From Verrucomicrobiota bacterium (GTDB lineage Bacteria; Verrucomicrobiota; Verrucomicrobiia; Verrucomicrobiales; Akkermansiaceae), in the NCBI GenBank assembly GCA_017301995.1, contig JAFLEH010000013.1:1-64000 (forward strand): DNA of 64,000 bases, read 5' to 3'. Below the pieces are notes generated by a model. That model was given only the letters and a program-made list of their open reading frames with translations, searched no databases and was not told the DNA's origin. The stretch's first letter is position 1. Every line of letters begins with the position of its first letter. Shown here piece by piece: positions 46,664-55,585 of the stretch. A program made the position numbers and the translations under genes.

Positions 46664-47761
46664 TCACGCGTGCTCCGGAAAAAGACTGAGGATGGAGGCT
46701 TGGTCGGCCGCGCAGCAGCCGCGTTCGGTGATGAAACCGGTGACCAGGCGCGCGGGGGTGACATCGAACCCGTAGTTGGCCGCCGGGGTGGAAGCGGGGG
46801 CCAGCAGCACTTCGGTTAGGCGGCCGTCATGCCAGCCCTCGGCGTATTTCACCTCATCCGCGCCGCGTTGTTCGATCGGGATTTCCCGAAGTCCGTCGCG
46901 GAGGTTCCAATCGAACGACGATGACGGCAGCGCGACGTAAAACGGCACGCCGTTGTCCCGCGCGGCGAGGGCTTTCAGATAGGTTCCGATTTTGTTAGCC
47001 ACATCGCCAGTGCGGGTGGTGCGGTCGGTGCCGACGATCACCAGGTCCACCATGCCGTGCTGCATGAGATGGCCGCCGGTGTTGTCGGCCACCAGCGTGT
47101 GGGGCACGCCGTGGCAGCCGAGTTCCCACGCGGTGAGCTTGGCGCCCTGGGCGCGGGGGCGCGTTTCGTCCACCCACACGTGGACCGGGATTCCGGCATC
47201 GTGGGCGGCATAGATCGGAGCGGTGGCGGAGCCGTGGTCCACGAACGCCAGCCAGCCGGCGTTGCAATGTGTTAGAATGTTGACCGGTCCGCCGTCTTTG
47301 TCAGCCGCGATCCGGCGGATCAGTTCCAACCCGTGCCCGCCGATCCGGCGGCACCAATCCGCATCCTCGTCGGCGGTCGAACGGGCCGTCCGATAGGCGA
47401 TGGCGATCCTTTCCCCGGCCGTGGCCGCGTCGGACATCGCCTCCAACTGCCGGTTCACCGCCCCTGCCAGGTTCACCGCCGTGGGGCGCGTGGCAACAAG
47501 CGACTCCGCCGCCCGCGCGATGAAATCCGGATTGCCGCCGGATTCCCGCGCCGCCAATGCCACCCCGTACGACGCGGTGGCGCCGATCAGACCCGCCCCG
47601 CGCACCCGCATGTCGCGGATCGCGGCGGCGGCCTCGCCGGAGGTTGCTAGATCGAGCGTGACAAACTCGTGCGGCAGCCGGCACTGGTCGATGATCGTGA
47701 CCGTGCCGCCGCCGTCCTCCGTTTCCCAAATCGTCCGGTATGCCTTGCCATGAACGCGCAT
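46664..47761 (-). CDS. mtnA: S-methyl-5-thioribose-1-phosphate isomerase
   Basis: 365 residues from ATG at 47761. MRVRGAGLIGATASYGVALA, ILTHCNAGWLAFVDHGSA with the catalytic Cys, VWVDETRPRAQGAKLTAWEL and VGTDRTTRTGDVANKIGTY with the catalytic Asp are all MtnA signatures. It isomerises methylthioribose-1-phosphate to the ribulose form in methionine salvage. Other mtn genes are not nearby. Confidence 0.95.
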   Translation of the reverse strand: MRVHGKAYRTIWETEDGGGTVTIIDQCRLPHEFVTLDLATSGEAAAAIRDMRVRGAGLIGATASYGVALAARESGGNPDFIARAAESLVATRPTAVNLAGAVNRQLEAMSDAATAGERIAIAYRTARSTADEDADWCRRIGGHGLELIRRIAADKDGGPVNILTHCNAGWLAFVDHGSATAPIYAAHDAGIPVHVWVDETRPRAQGAKLTAWELGCHGVPHTLVADNTGGHLMQHGMVDLVIVGTDRTTRTGDVANKIGTYLKALAARDNGVPFYVALPSSSFDWNLRDGLREIPIEQRGADEVKYAEGWHDGRLTEVLLAPASTPAANYGFDVTPARLVTGFITERGCCAADQASILSLFPEHA

Positions 47762-47822
47762 GGGCAAAGCAAACCGGAACGGAAGCGCCCGGGCAAGGAC
47801 GGTTTGCGGGATAAGTCCTCTC

Positions 47823-50800
47823 TCACGGAATCTCCACCCGCAGGCGGGCGAAGAGTTGGCTGCCGGGGGCGGCGAGGGCGCGCGGGATGCGCACGGTGAC
47901 GCGGTCGATGCCGGGTTCGCCGGGGAACGGGTCGTTTTCCTCGGTGATGATCACGCCGTTGGTGCCGTTCTGCGCCGCGGTCCAGCCGGTCAGGTCGGTG
48001 CCGTATTGGACGAACGGATGGTATTCGGCGGAAACATCCGACCTGCGGAACACGAAGTTCAGATAGGTCGCGTCGGTGGTCACGGTCGGCATCAGCGCGT
48101 TGGAAGCGGAGCCCGGCCCCGAGGGATCGCCGCCGATAACGAACTCGATGCCGTTGGCGATGCCGTCGCCGTCGGAGTCGGCCGTGGCTCCCGCGCCGGC
48201 GATGCCATTGGCGGTTTCCCAGTTTCCATAGGGCGTGCCGGCGACGAGGGCGATCTGGTTGAGTCCGTTGTAGTTGACCTCCACGGTGTAACCGGGGACA
48301 TTGACCGTGGCGAAGTCGCCGACGATCGGCGCGCCGACCTCGGCGATGATATAGACCGGCTCGGTGAGACCGGCACCGACGGGCGAGACGGTTAGAGTGG
48401 CTCCGCTGACGTCAAGCGTGGAACCGACGATCAGCTTGTCGGCGCTGGTGCCGTCGATCTCGACGGACAGGGTGCCATCGACTGTGACCGAGTTGACGGT
48501 GGTGAGGGTGCCGACCGAGGCGCCCGGCGCGATGGTGCCCGCGGCGTTCACGGTGATGTTGCCGCCGATGGTTCCGGTGCCGCCGAGCGCGCCGCCATTG
48601 ACGGTGACGTTGCCGGTGGCCAGGTTTTGGATGCCGTTGATCAACAAGGTTCCGGCATTCACCGTCGTGGTGCCGGTGTAGGTGTTCGCGGCGGTTAGCT
48701 TCCAGGTGCCTTCCTGGGACTTGCTGACACGGAAGGCATCGGCTCCGTTGGAAATGAGGCCATTGACGGTGCCGGTGGTGCCGGCATTGCCGGCCAGGAT
48801 CAGCTCACGGTTGGTGGTGGTGGGATTGGAAATTCCACCGTTTAGGGCGAGAGTGCCGCCGAGTACCGAGACCGTGGTGTTGCCACCACCTGAGGTGAGG
48901 GCGAGGGTGCCTTCTATCACATTGTCGCCGGCCAGGTTTCCGATCGCCGGATGGGTAAGGTCCTGGCTGCTGGTGACAAAACTGAAGTCGGACGACAGGG
49001 TGATGTTTCCGGCGGAGCCGTCCAGATAGAACTGCGGACGACCGTTGGTGCCGTTGGTCAGGGTGACGGTTTTCGTTCCCGTGCCAAGCGCGGCGATGTT
49101 CTGGATTTTCAAACCGCCGGAATACACGGTGACATTCCCGCTGAAGGTGTTTGCGCCGGTTAGGGTCACCAACGAGTCGTATTCCGGGGCGGTGACCGCC
49201 GCGTTCGCGCCGATCAGCACGCTTCCGGTGCCCTCGATGACATTCGGGAACACATAAGCGTCCGAACGGGCGATCTGGAGGTTGCCGTTGGTGGAAAGCG
49301 TCACGGGCAGGGTGTTGATACTGCCGGTGGCGGTGCGGTTGCCAATCCGCAGGGTGCCGGTGTCAACGGTGGTGGCGCCCGCGTAGGTGTTCTCGGCCTG
49401 GAGCGCGAGCACGCCGACCGCGCCGGTTCCGGACGATGTGAACTTGAGGGAGCCGGTTCCATCAATCGGTTGGGCGGCCACGAAGGTGCGGGTGAAAGCG
49501 ACGTGGATGTTGCCCGTGTTGGTGAGCGTGATCGGCGCGTCGAGGGTTAGGTTGGACCCGGTCAGTTGGGTGACGGCCGCATCGGTGGCGGTTCCGTTCA
49601 GTTTGATCGCCTTGGCATAATACCCGCTGGTGTTGTTTTCGAAACGCAGGATGCCGGGGTAGTTGACATTGATTGATCCGCCGCCGGTCACGGTCAGGCG
49701 GGTCAGCGAGAGCATCCCTTCGTTGACATCGATGGAGCCGTCGCCCGTGATTGCGCCATCGACCATCGCGATGATGTTGGTTCCGATCTTGGTGAGGGTG
49801 TGGGTGTCGAGATTGACGCTCGTGGTTCCGGCGGTGACCGGCCTGACATCCCAACGGCCGGTGCCGCCAATGGTCGCGTCCGCCGCGAGGGTGAGGGACT
49901 TGAAGCCGGCCTGGTGGTCGGCGCCCGAGTTGACGATGGCTCCGATGTCGCCGATGCCTTTGCCGGAAATGACCGCCTCGTAGTCGCGGCTGACGGTGAG
50001 CAAGCCGGACGTATCGAGCATCGCGCCGCTGGCGATGGTTACAATCTGCCCGTTCGCTCCGAGCGCCCGGCTGTCGCCGACCTTGAGGGTGCCCGCGTTC
50101 AGTTGGATTCCTCCGGAAAACGTGTTGGCGGTGGCCAGAGTGAGGCTGGCGGCCCCGGACTTGACCAGACCGCCGCTGCCACTGATGAAACCGGGTCCCG
50201 AGAGGGTATAATCGGTTGTCGGGTTGTTGACGGTGATACCCAGCGGGCGGACTTCGGCCGCCAGGGTCACGATCGGTTGGAGGGCGCCGGTTTCATCGAA
50301 CGTCACCGAGTCCAGGAAATAGAAACTTTGCGGGTTCAATGATCCGTCGATCCAGTTCGGGGTGGTCATCACGTCCCAGGTCGAGGTGCCGGAGCCGGTC
50401 CATGTCAGGGGCATGCCGGCGCCGACGGTCAGCGAGGTGCTGGTCGGACTGGTGGTGGTGTCGAAGGTGGCTCCGCGGTAGGATGCGGTTAGGGTGCCGG
50501 TGCCTGTCAGGGCGCCGTATTCCATGGCGGTGTAGGTGCCGGGTGTGGTCACCGAGGATAGGTTGACAGAAACCGGGCCCGCCAGGTTGAGGGTGCCGGC
50601 GATGGAAAGCGCGGGCGCGCCGGAGAGGGTGGTGTTGTCGAGCGAGAGGGTGGCGGCCGCGGCGACCGTCACGGTGCCGGCGGGCATCGGCCCGCTGATG
50701 CCGAGCGTGCCCTCCTGGACGTCGAGCGCTCCCGTGTTGGTCTTGGTGGCTCCGGATAGAATCCACTTTCCGGCCCCGGTTTTGGTGATGGCGAGTTTGC

Positions 50801-53225
50801 CAGTGCCGGGGTCGCTGAGACTGGCGGCGAAGGTGTTGTCGCCGGTATTGGATCCGGTTAGAGTAAGGGTGCGGTTGAGGGTGGCGGCGCCGCCGATGGT
50901 AAGGATGGTGCCATAGCCGCTTGCGGAAGCGGCGGTGGTCGCGGCGCTCAACGTGACCTGGCGCGTGCCAACGTCGATCGCCGTGATGGTTGATCCGGCT
51001 GCGATATTGGTGCCGGTAACGGTCTGTCCGACCACCATTCCGGCGGCGTTATCGACGGTCAGGACGGTGACACCAGCCGCGAATGGAGCGCACAGCACCG
51101 TTGTCGATCCCGCATGGTGTGTCATTGACGATGACGTGAGCGAGAGCGGTCCCGTGCCGCTGGAATCGATTGTGGCACCTCTCTGCAGAAGCCCGATGGA
51201 GCGATTGGAGGTGTCACCTAATCCGGTGTATCGCAGCGTCCCTCCCAGATTGATGCCTGATGCCGTTCCCAGCGAGCTTGCCGCGAGGCTGTCGCTCATC
51301 TTGACGACCTGCGTGGTGCCGGACCAGAGATTGGGAACTTGGTCGAAATCATTGTCAGCCCTTGTTAATGAAAGCAAGCCGCTTCCAACGTGATTGATGC
51401 CGGTGTCATAGGTTCCGTTGTCGGCAATCTTGCTGTTCACGACGAAGTTGCCCGAGCCGAAGAAGGACATCGGACGGATCGAGGATGCGGCCGCCGTGTT
51501 TTGGATCACCGATGTGGTGGACGGATCCGCTCCGAGGGTCAGCGTGTCAGCGGCGCATTCGATTCCGTATGCTCCTCCGGTTTCCGCGATCATGATGTTG
51601 CCCAGCCACGCGTTGTTGCCGGATAGGTTGCGCATCGAATACTGGGTGCCGACCGCGGTTTCGGCGTTGGAATAGAACGATTTTCCCGAGATGTTCAGCG
51701 TCTTGTTCGCATCGACGGTGATGCCCCCCGCCAGTTCCAGAACCGAGGAACTGCGGTTCTGGCCCTGCATGCGGATGATCTTGGCGGTGGCAGGAGCGCC
51801 CAGCGCCTGGCTATGGGAAATGCGGACGGTTTTCGCGTTGTTGTTGATCAACTCACCCAACCAGGTGCTGGCGCCCGCGATTTCCAGCGTTCCGGTGCTG
51901 GTCTTGGTGACATTGAAAGTGCCGCCCTTGATGCCGCCCTGAAGGGTGGCGGTTTGGGAACTGACCTGGATCGTTCGGGCCGCGCCGTTGATATCAATGG
52001 GATTGACCAGGGTGATGTTACTGTCGGCGGTGGCGCCGTTGAGGACCAAGGTGTTGGCGCGGATGCGACTGGCGGCCGCGGTGGCTGTGGTATCGAAAAG
52101 GATGTCCGCACCCGCCCCGCCAAAGTTTAGGGTGAGAGCGCCGCCGCGGGCACCAAAACCCTGGGCCCAAGGGGTGGCTTGGTAGGCGGCGAACTGCACC
52201 TGATTGGCCGCGCTTCCAAGAGCCCGGGTGAATGTGCCGCTGGTTTGCACGGTGCCGGCGCCAGAGGCGCAAAGCTGGAGATTGGTGGTGGTGGGCAGGG
52301 AGCCGGGCTCGAACCAAAGGGTTTCCTGGGAATGGACGGTCTGGCCGCTCCAGGTGTTGGCCGTATTGGTGATATGGATGCCTTCGTTCTTGCCGACGCG
52401 GAAGGTAACGCCATTTGCGCCTCCGTCGATCTTGCCGGTGATATCGAGGCGTTTGGCGCTGTTGTTGGCGATGCGTGAGGCATTGCCGGCGAGGGTCACA
52501 TTGACAGGACCTTGGATGGTGACGATGTTGGTGGCGTTCCCCTCCGCGCGAATCGCGCCCGAGGGCGCGCTGTTTCCACCTTGGGAATTCAGATTGATGG
52601 TAACGGCGGGGCCGAGGGTGATTTCCCCGGTCAGCGCGAGGTGCTGGCCGGTGGTCGCCGTGCCGCCGATGTTGATGGCTGTTACATTGCCGATGGCCGT
52701 GTTGTTGACCAGGTTGAGTCCGGCGCTGTTGGTCCCGGTCACGTTCGGGAGGTCGATCGTTCCGGACAGACCGGAGTTGTCACCGGATAGAGTGACCTGT
52801 CCGGCCCCGGGTTTCGAAAATCCGTTGGTGCCCGCGAGCGGCACGGCGATCACCGGAAAACGGTTCAGGATATTGAGCACTGGCTGGCTCGCCCCGTTGT
52901 CGAGAGTCAGGGTATTGGTGCCGGCAAAGGTCCAGCTGTTACTGGCGGTCGTGGCATCCTGCACGCTGAGGGTGCCCAGGGTAACCGCGGTGTCCAAGGT
53001 CACCGTGTTGTCGGCGGTGATGTTGAGGGTGCTGAAGTCGGCCGTGGCACCGGCGCCACCGGCGACCGTGCCTCCGGACCAGTTGGCGGTATTGCTCCAG
53101 TTGCCCGGACCGTTGGTGATCCAGGTGCCGCTGGTTTGCGCCTGCGTGTACTGGATAGTGGCGGCGAGTCCGAGTGCGAACACCGGTGTCAGGGCACAAA
53201 ATGAAAGGAAATTACGGAATTTCAT
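47823..53225 (-). CDS. Giant PATR-repeat exported protein (1800 residues)
   Basis: Signal peptide MKFRNFLSFCALTPVFALGL. The body consists of many autotransporter-associated beta-strand (PATR) units, for example GTLEIAGASTWLGELINNNA and AGTLLINGIQNLATGNVTVN, giving a long right-handed beta-helix. Composition is Gly, Thr, Asn, Ala and Ser rich with very few charged residues. Near the end, TADSDGDGIANGIEFVIGG is a thrombospondin-3/dockerin-like segment, followed by a beta-rich tail ending ARLRVEIP. There is neither an outer-membrane beta-barrel nor a PEP-CTERM tail, so export and anchoring must differ from classic autotransporters and from the PATR protein at 6348. Probably an adhesin or matrix protein. 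Confidence 0.88.
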   Translation of the reverse strand: MKFRNFLSFCALTPVFALGLAATIQYTQAQTSGTWITNGPGNWSNTANWSGGTVAGGAGATADFSTLNITADNTVTLDTAVTLGTLSVQDATTASNSWTFAGTNTLTLDNGASQPVLNILNRFPVIAVPLAGTNGFSKPGAGQVTLSGDNSGLSGTIDLPNVTGTNSAGLNLVNNTAIGNVTAINIGGTATTGQHLALTGEITLGPAVTINLNSQGGNSAPSGAIRAEGNATNIVTIQGPVNVTLAGNASRIANNSAKRLDITGKIDGGANGVTFRVGKNEGIHITNTANTWSGQTVHSQETLWFEPGSLPTTTNLQLCASGAGTVQTSGTFTRALGSAANQVQFAAYQATPWAQGFGARGGALTLNFGGAGADILFDTTATAAASRIRANTLVLNGATADSNITLVNPIDINGAARTIQVSSQTATLQGGIKGGTFNVTKTSTGTLEIAGASTWLGELINNNAKTVRISHSQALGAPATAKIIRMQGQNRSSSVLELAGGITVDANKTLNISGKSFYSNAETAVGTQYSMRNLSGNNAWLGNIMIAETGGAYGIECAADTLTLGADPSTTSVIQNTAAASSIRPMSFFGSGNFVVNSKIADNGTYDTGINHVGSGLLSLTRADNDFDQVPNLWSGTTQVVKMSDSLAASSLGTASGINLGGTLRYTGLGDTSNRSIGLLQRGATIDSSGTGPLSLTSSSMTHHAGSTTVLCAPFAAGVTVLTVDNAAGMVVGQTVTGTNIAAGSTITAIDVGTRQVTLSAATTAASASGYGTILTIGGAATLNRTLTLTGSNTGDNTFAASLSDPGTGKLAITKTGAGKWILSGATKTNTGALDVQEGTLGISGPMPAGTVTVAAAATLSLDNTTLSGAPALSIAGTLNLAGPVSVNLSSVTTPGTYTAMEYGALTGTGTLTASYRGATFDTTTSPTSTSLTVGAGMPLTWTGSGTSTWDVMTTPNWIDGSLNPQSFYFLDSVTFDETGALQPIVTLAAEVRPLGITVNNPTTDYTLSGPGFISGSGGLVKSGAASLTLATANTFSGGIQLNAGTLKVGDSRALGANGQIVTIASGAMLDTSGLLTVSRDYEAVISGKGIGDIGAIVNSGADHQAGFKSLTLAADATIGGTGRWDVRPVTAGTTSVNLDTHTLTKIGTNIIAMVDGAITGDGSIDVNEGMLSLTRLTVTGGGSINVNYPGILRFENNTSGYYAKAIKLNGTATDAAVTQLTGSNLTLDAPITLTNTGNIHVAFTRTFVAAQPIDGTGSLKFTSSGTGAVGVLALQAENTYAGATTVDTGTLRIGNRTATGSINTLPVTLSTNGNLQIARSDAYVFPNVIEGTGSVLIGANAAVTAPEYDSLVTLTGANTFSGNVTVYSGGLKIQNIAALGTGTKTVTLTNGTNGRPQFYLDGSAGNITLSSDFSFVTSSQDLTHPAIGNLAGDNVIEGTLALTSGGGNTTVSVLGGTLALNGGISNPTTTNRELILAGNAGTTGTVNGLISNGADAFRVSKSQEGTWKLTAANTYTGTTTVNAGTLLINGIQNLATGNVTVNGGALGGTGTIGGNITVNAAGTIAPGASVGTLTTVNSVTVDGTLSVEIDGTSADKLIVGSTLDVSGATLTVSPVGAGLTEPVYIIAEVGAPIVGDFATVNVPGYTVEVNYNGLNQIALVAGTPYGNWETANGIAGAGATADSDGDGIANGIEFVIGGDPSGPGSASNALMPTVTTDATYLNFVFRRSDVSAEYHPFVQYGTDLTGWTAAQNGTNGVIITEENDPFPGEPGIDRVTVRIPRALAAPGSQLFARLRVEIP

Positions 53226-53354
53226 GGTTTTGTGGTTTTTGAGTTGGGTTGGATGGTAACCGACTGCTACGCCCGGACCTCCCGCGGCTTTTCATCAAAA
53301 AACACCCCACGGTTTTCCGGAGTCCCAACCCGGCTTGGCGAAGGGCGTTTTTCA

Positions 53355-53383
53355 TTCGCAAATCCGCCGTCTCGCCCTATACT
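53355..53383 (+). promoter_or_regulatory. Putative promoter of ilvD
   Basis: TTCGCA (53355-53360), 17 bases, TATACT (53378-53383), six bases before ATG at 53390. The -10 box is strong, the -35 moderate. Implies leaderless ilvD mRNA. Confidence 0.5.
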
Positions 53384-53389
53384 CCGGCC

Positions 53390-55219
53390 ATGCCTTCCCT
53401 GAGCAGCAACACCACCACGATGGGCCGTCTGATGGCCGGAGCCCGCAGCCTTTGGCGTGCCAATGGCATGCGTGAGGAACATTTCGGAAAACCGATCATC
53501 GCGGTCGTCAACTCGTTCACCCAGTTCGTGCCGGGCCACACCCACCTCCACAACGTCGGACAGTTTGTCAAAGGCCTGATCGAGGAACGCGGCTGCTTCG
53601 CGGCGGAGTTCAACACCATCGCCATCGACGACGGCATCGCCATGGGCCACGACGGGATGCTCTACTCGCTGCCCTCGCGCGAGGTCATCGCCGACAGCGT
53701 GGAATACATGCTCAACGCCCACAAGGCCGACGCCATGATCTGCATTTCCAACTGCGACAAGATCACCCCCGGCATGCTCATGGCAGCCATGCGCCTCAAT
53801 ATCCCGGCGATCTTCGTTTCCGGCGGACCGATGGAGGCAGGTGTGGTCGGAAAGAAAAAATACGACCTGGTGGATGCGATGGTGATGGGCGCCGACCAAA
53901 ATGTTTCCGATGAAACGCTGGATGCGGTGGAGAAAAACGCCTGCCCCACCTGCGGATCGTGCTCCGGGATGTTCACCGCCAACTCGATGAACTGCCTCAA
54001 CGAGGCGCTCGGCCTCGCGCTGCCCGGAAACGGCACCATCGTGGCCACCCACGCCAACCGCCGCAGGCTGTTTGAAAAAGCCGCCGCCCGCATCGTGGAA
54101 ATGGCTTACGCCTACTACCGCGACGGAGACGACTCGGTGCTGCCGCGCTCGATCGCCACCCGCGCCGCATTCATGAACGCCATGGCGCTCGACGTCGCCA
54201 TGGGCGGCTCCACCAATACCGTGCTCCACATCCTCGCCATCGCCCACGAGGCGGGAGTGGACTTCACCATGGCGGACATCGATGCCATCTCGCGCCGCGT
54301 CCCCTGCATCTGCAAAGTGGCTCCCAATGCCGACTACCACATCGAGGACGTCAACCGCGCCGGCGGCATCCTCCGGATCCTCGCCGAACTGGAAGCCGGC
54401 GGGTTGTTGGACGGAAGTGTGAAACGCGCCGATGGACTCACTCTATCCGAAGCGACCGCCCGTTACGACATCACCCGGCCCGATCCCGATCCGGAGGCGC
54501 TCTCGATCTATCAAAGCGCCCCCGGCGGCGGCCGCAACCTCGTTTTCGCGTCGCAGTCCGCCGCGTTCCGCGAACTCGATACCGACAAGGCGTCCGGCTG
54601 CGTGCGTGATGTGGCCCACGCCTATTATCCGGATGGCGGACTCGCTGTTCTAACCGGAAACCTGGCGCCGTCCGGCTGCATCGTCAAAACCGCGGGCGTG
54701 GATGCCTCGTTGTTCCATTTCTCCGGCCCGGCCCGTGTGTTCGAATCGCAGGACGCCACCTGCGAGGCGATTCTCAAAGGAAAAATCCAACCCGGCGACG
54801 TGGTGGTGATCCGCTACGAAGGCCCGCGCGGCGGCCCCGGCATGCAGGAGATGCTCTATCCGACGTCCTATCTGAAATCGATGAACCTCGGCAAAGCCTG
54901 CGCCCTCATCACCGACGGCCGCTTCTCCGGCGGCACTTCCGGCCTATCCATCGGCCACGTTTCCCCGGAAGCCGCCGCGGGCGGAGCCATCGCGCTGGTC
55001 AGGGACGGCGACACCATTGAAATCGACATCCCGACGCGCTCGATCCGGTTGTGCGTGGACGACCCCGAACTAACAAACCGTGCCGAAGCGGAAGCCGCCA
55101 AGGGCAAGACCGCCTACCGCCCCGCCGCCCGCGAGCGCAAGGTTTCCAACGCGCTGCGGATCTACGCCCAACACGTCACCTCCGCCGACAAAGGCGCGGT
55201 TAGGGAAAACGTGGACTGA
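53390..55219 (+). CDS. ilvD: Dihydroxy-acid dehydratase
   Basis: 609 residues. Fe-S ligand Cys are in [15 protein letters not shown] and [37 protein letters not shown] closes the active site. It dehydrates dihydroxy-isovalerate and dihydroxy-methylvalerate in valine and isoleucine synthesis. The start at 53390 gives the usual N-terminus ([20 protein letters not shown]) and sits right behind a -10 box. Confidence 0.96.
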   Translation: MPSLSSNTTTMGRLMAGARSLWRANGMREEHFGKPIIAVVNSFTQFVPGHTHLHNVGQFVKGLIEERGCFAAEFNTIAIDDGIAMGHDGMLYSLPSREVIADSVEYMLNAHKADAMICISNCDKITPGMLMAAMRLNIPAIFVSGGPMEAGVVGKKKYDLVDAMVMGADQNVSDETLDAVEKNACPTCGSCSGMFTANSMNCLNEALGLALPGNGTIVATHANRRRLFEKAAARIVEMAYAYYRDGDDSVLPRSIATRAAFMNAMALDVAMGGSTNTVLHILAIAHEAGVDFTMADIDAISRRVPCICKVAPNADYHIEDVNRAGGILRILAELEAGGLLDGSVKRADGLTLSEATARYDITRPDPDPEALSIYQSAPGGGRNLVFASQSAAFRELDTDKASGCVRDVAHAYYPDGGLAVLTGNLAPSGCIVKTAGVDASLFHFSGPARVFESQDATCEAILKGKIQPGDVVVIRYEGPRGGPGMQEMLYPTSYLKSMNLGKACALITDGRFSGGTSGLSIGHVSPEAAAGGAIALVRDGDTIEIDIPTRSIRLCVDDPELTNRAEAEAAKGKTAYRPAARERKVSNALRIYAQHVTSADKGAVRENVD

Positions 55220-55365
55220 TCGCGTGGCTGGGATATTCGGAAACGGATGGCCGTTGGTTTGCCGATATGGTCAATTGGGCCACTGGGGTCACGGGTGAGA
55301 AACCATCCCCGAGAACGTCCTCTCCGGGCATGTAACACACCCTATCAGCCAGCGCCCGCCATCAA
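55220..55365. other. Intergenic stretch after ilvD
   Basis: About 150 bases between the ilvD stop and the hairpin element. I see no gene, terminator or promoter that I can support. Confidence 0.4.
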
Positions 55366-55584
55366 CCCGAAATCGGATGTTGGAAGGACCCGTGCATCCA
55401 TTCTTACCACTGAGGGACTGAAGATCACTGATTCCACTGAAATGATTTTTGAGATAGGGGAAATCGATCCCGTTCATCAATCGGCGCTTCCCCATTTATC
55501 TCCAAAAAATCAGTTTTCTCAGTGGTTCTCAGTCCCTCAGTGGCAAATCGAGCATCCAAACTTCCCCGAACTTTGGATTTTGGG
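55366..55584. repeat. 219-bp nested inverted-repeat element, copy 2
   Basis: Same plan as the element at 44131-44350. The outer left arm CCCGAAATCGGATGTTGG pairs loosely with GAACTTTGGATTTTGGG (55568-55584). The inner left arm CCACTGAGGGACTGAAGATC (from 55407) pairs with TCAGTGGTTCTCAGTCCCTC ending AGTGG at 55543, continuing for about 45 bases. It ends one base before the stop codon of the converging gene at 55586. No coding frame. Confidence 0.75.
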
Positions 55585-55585
55585 A

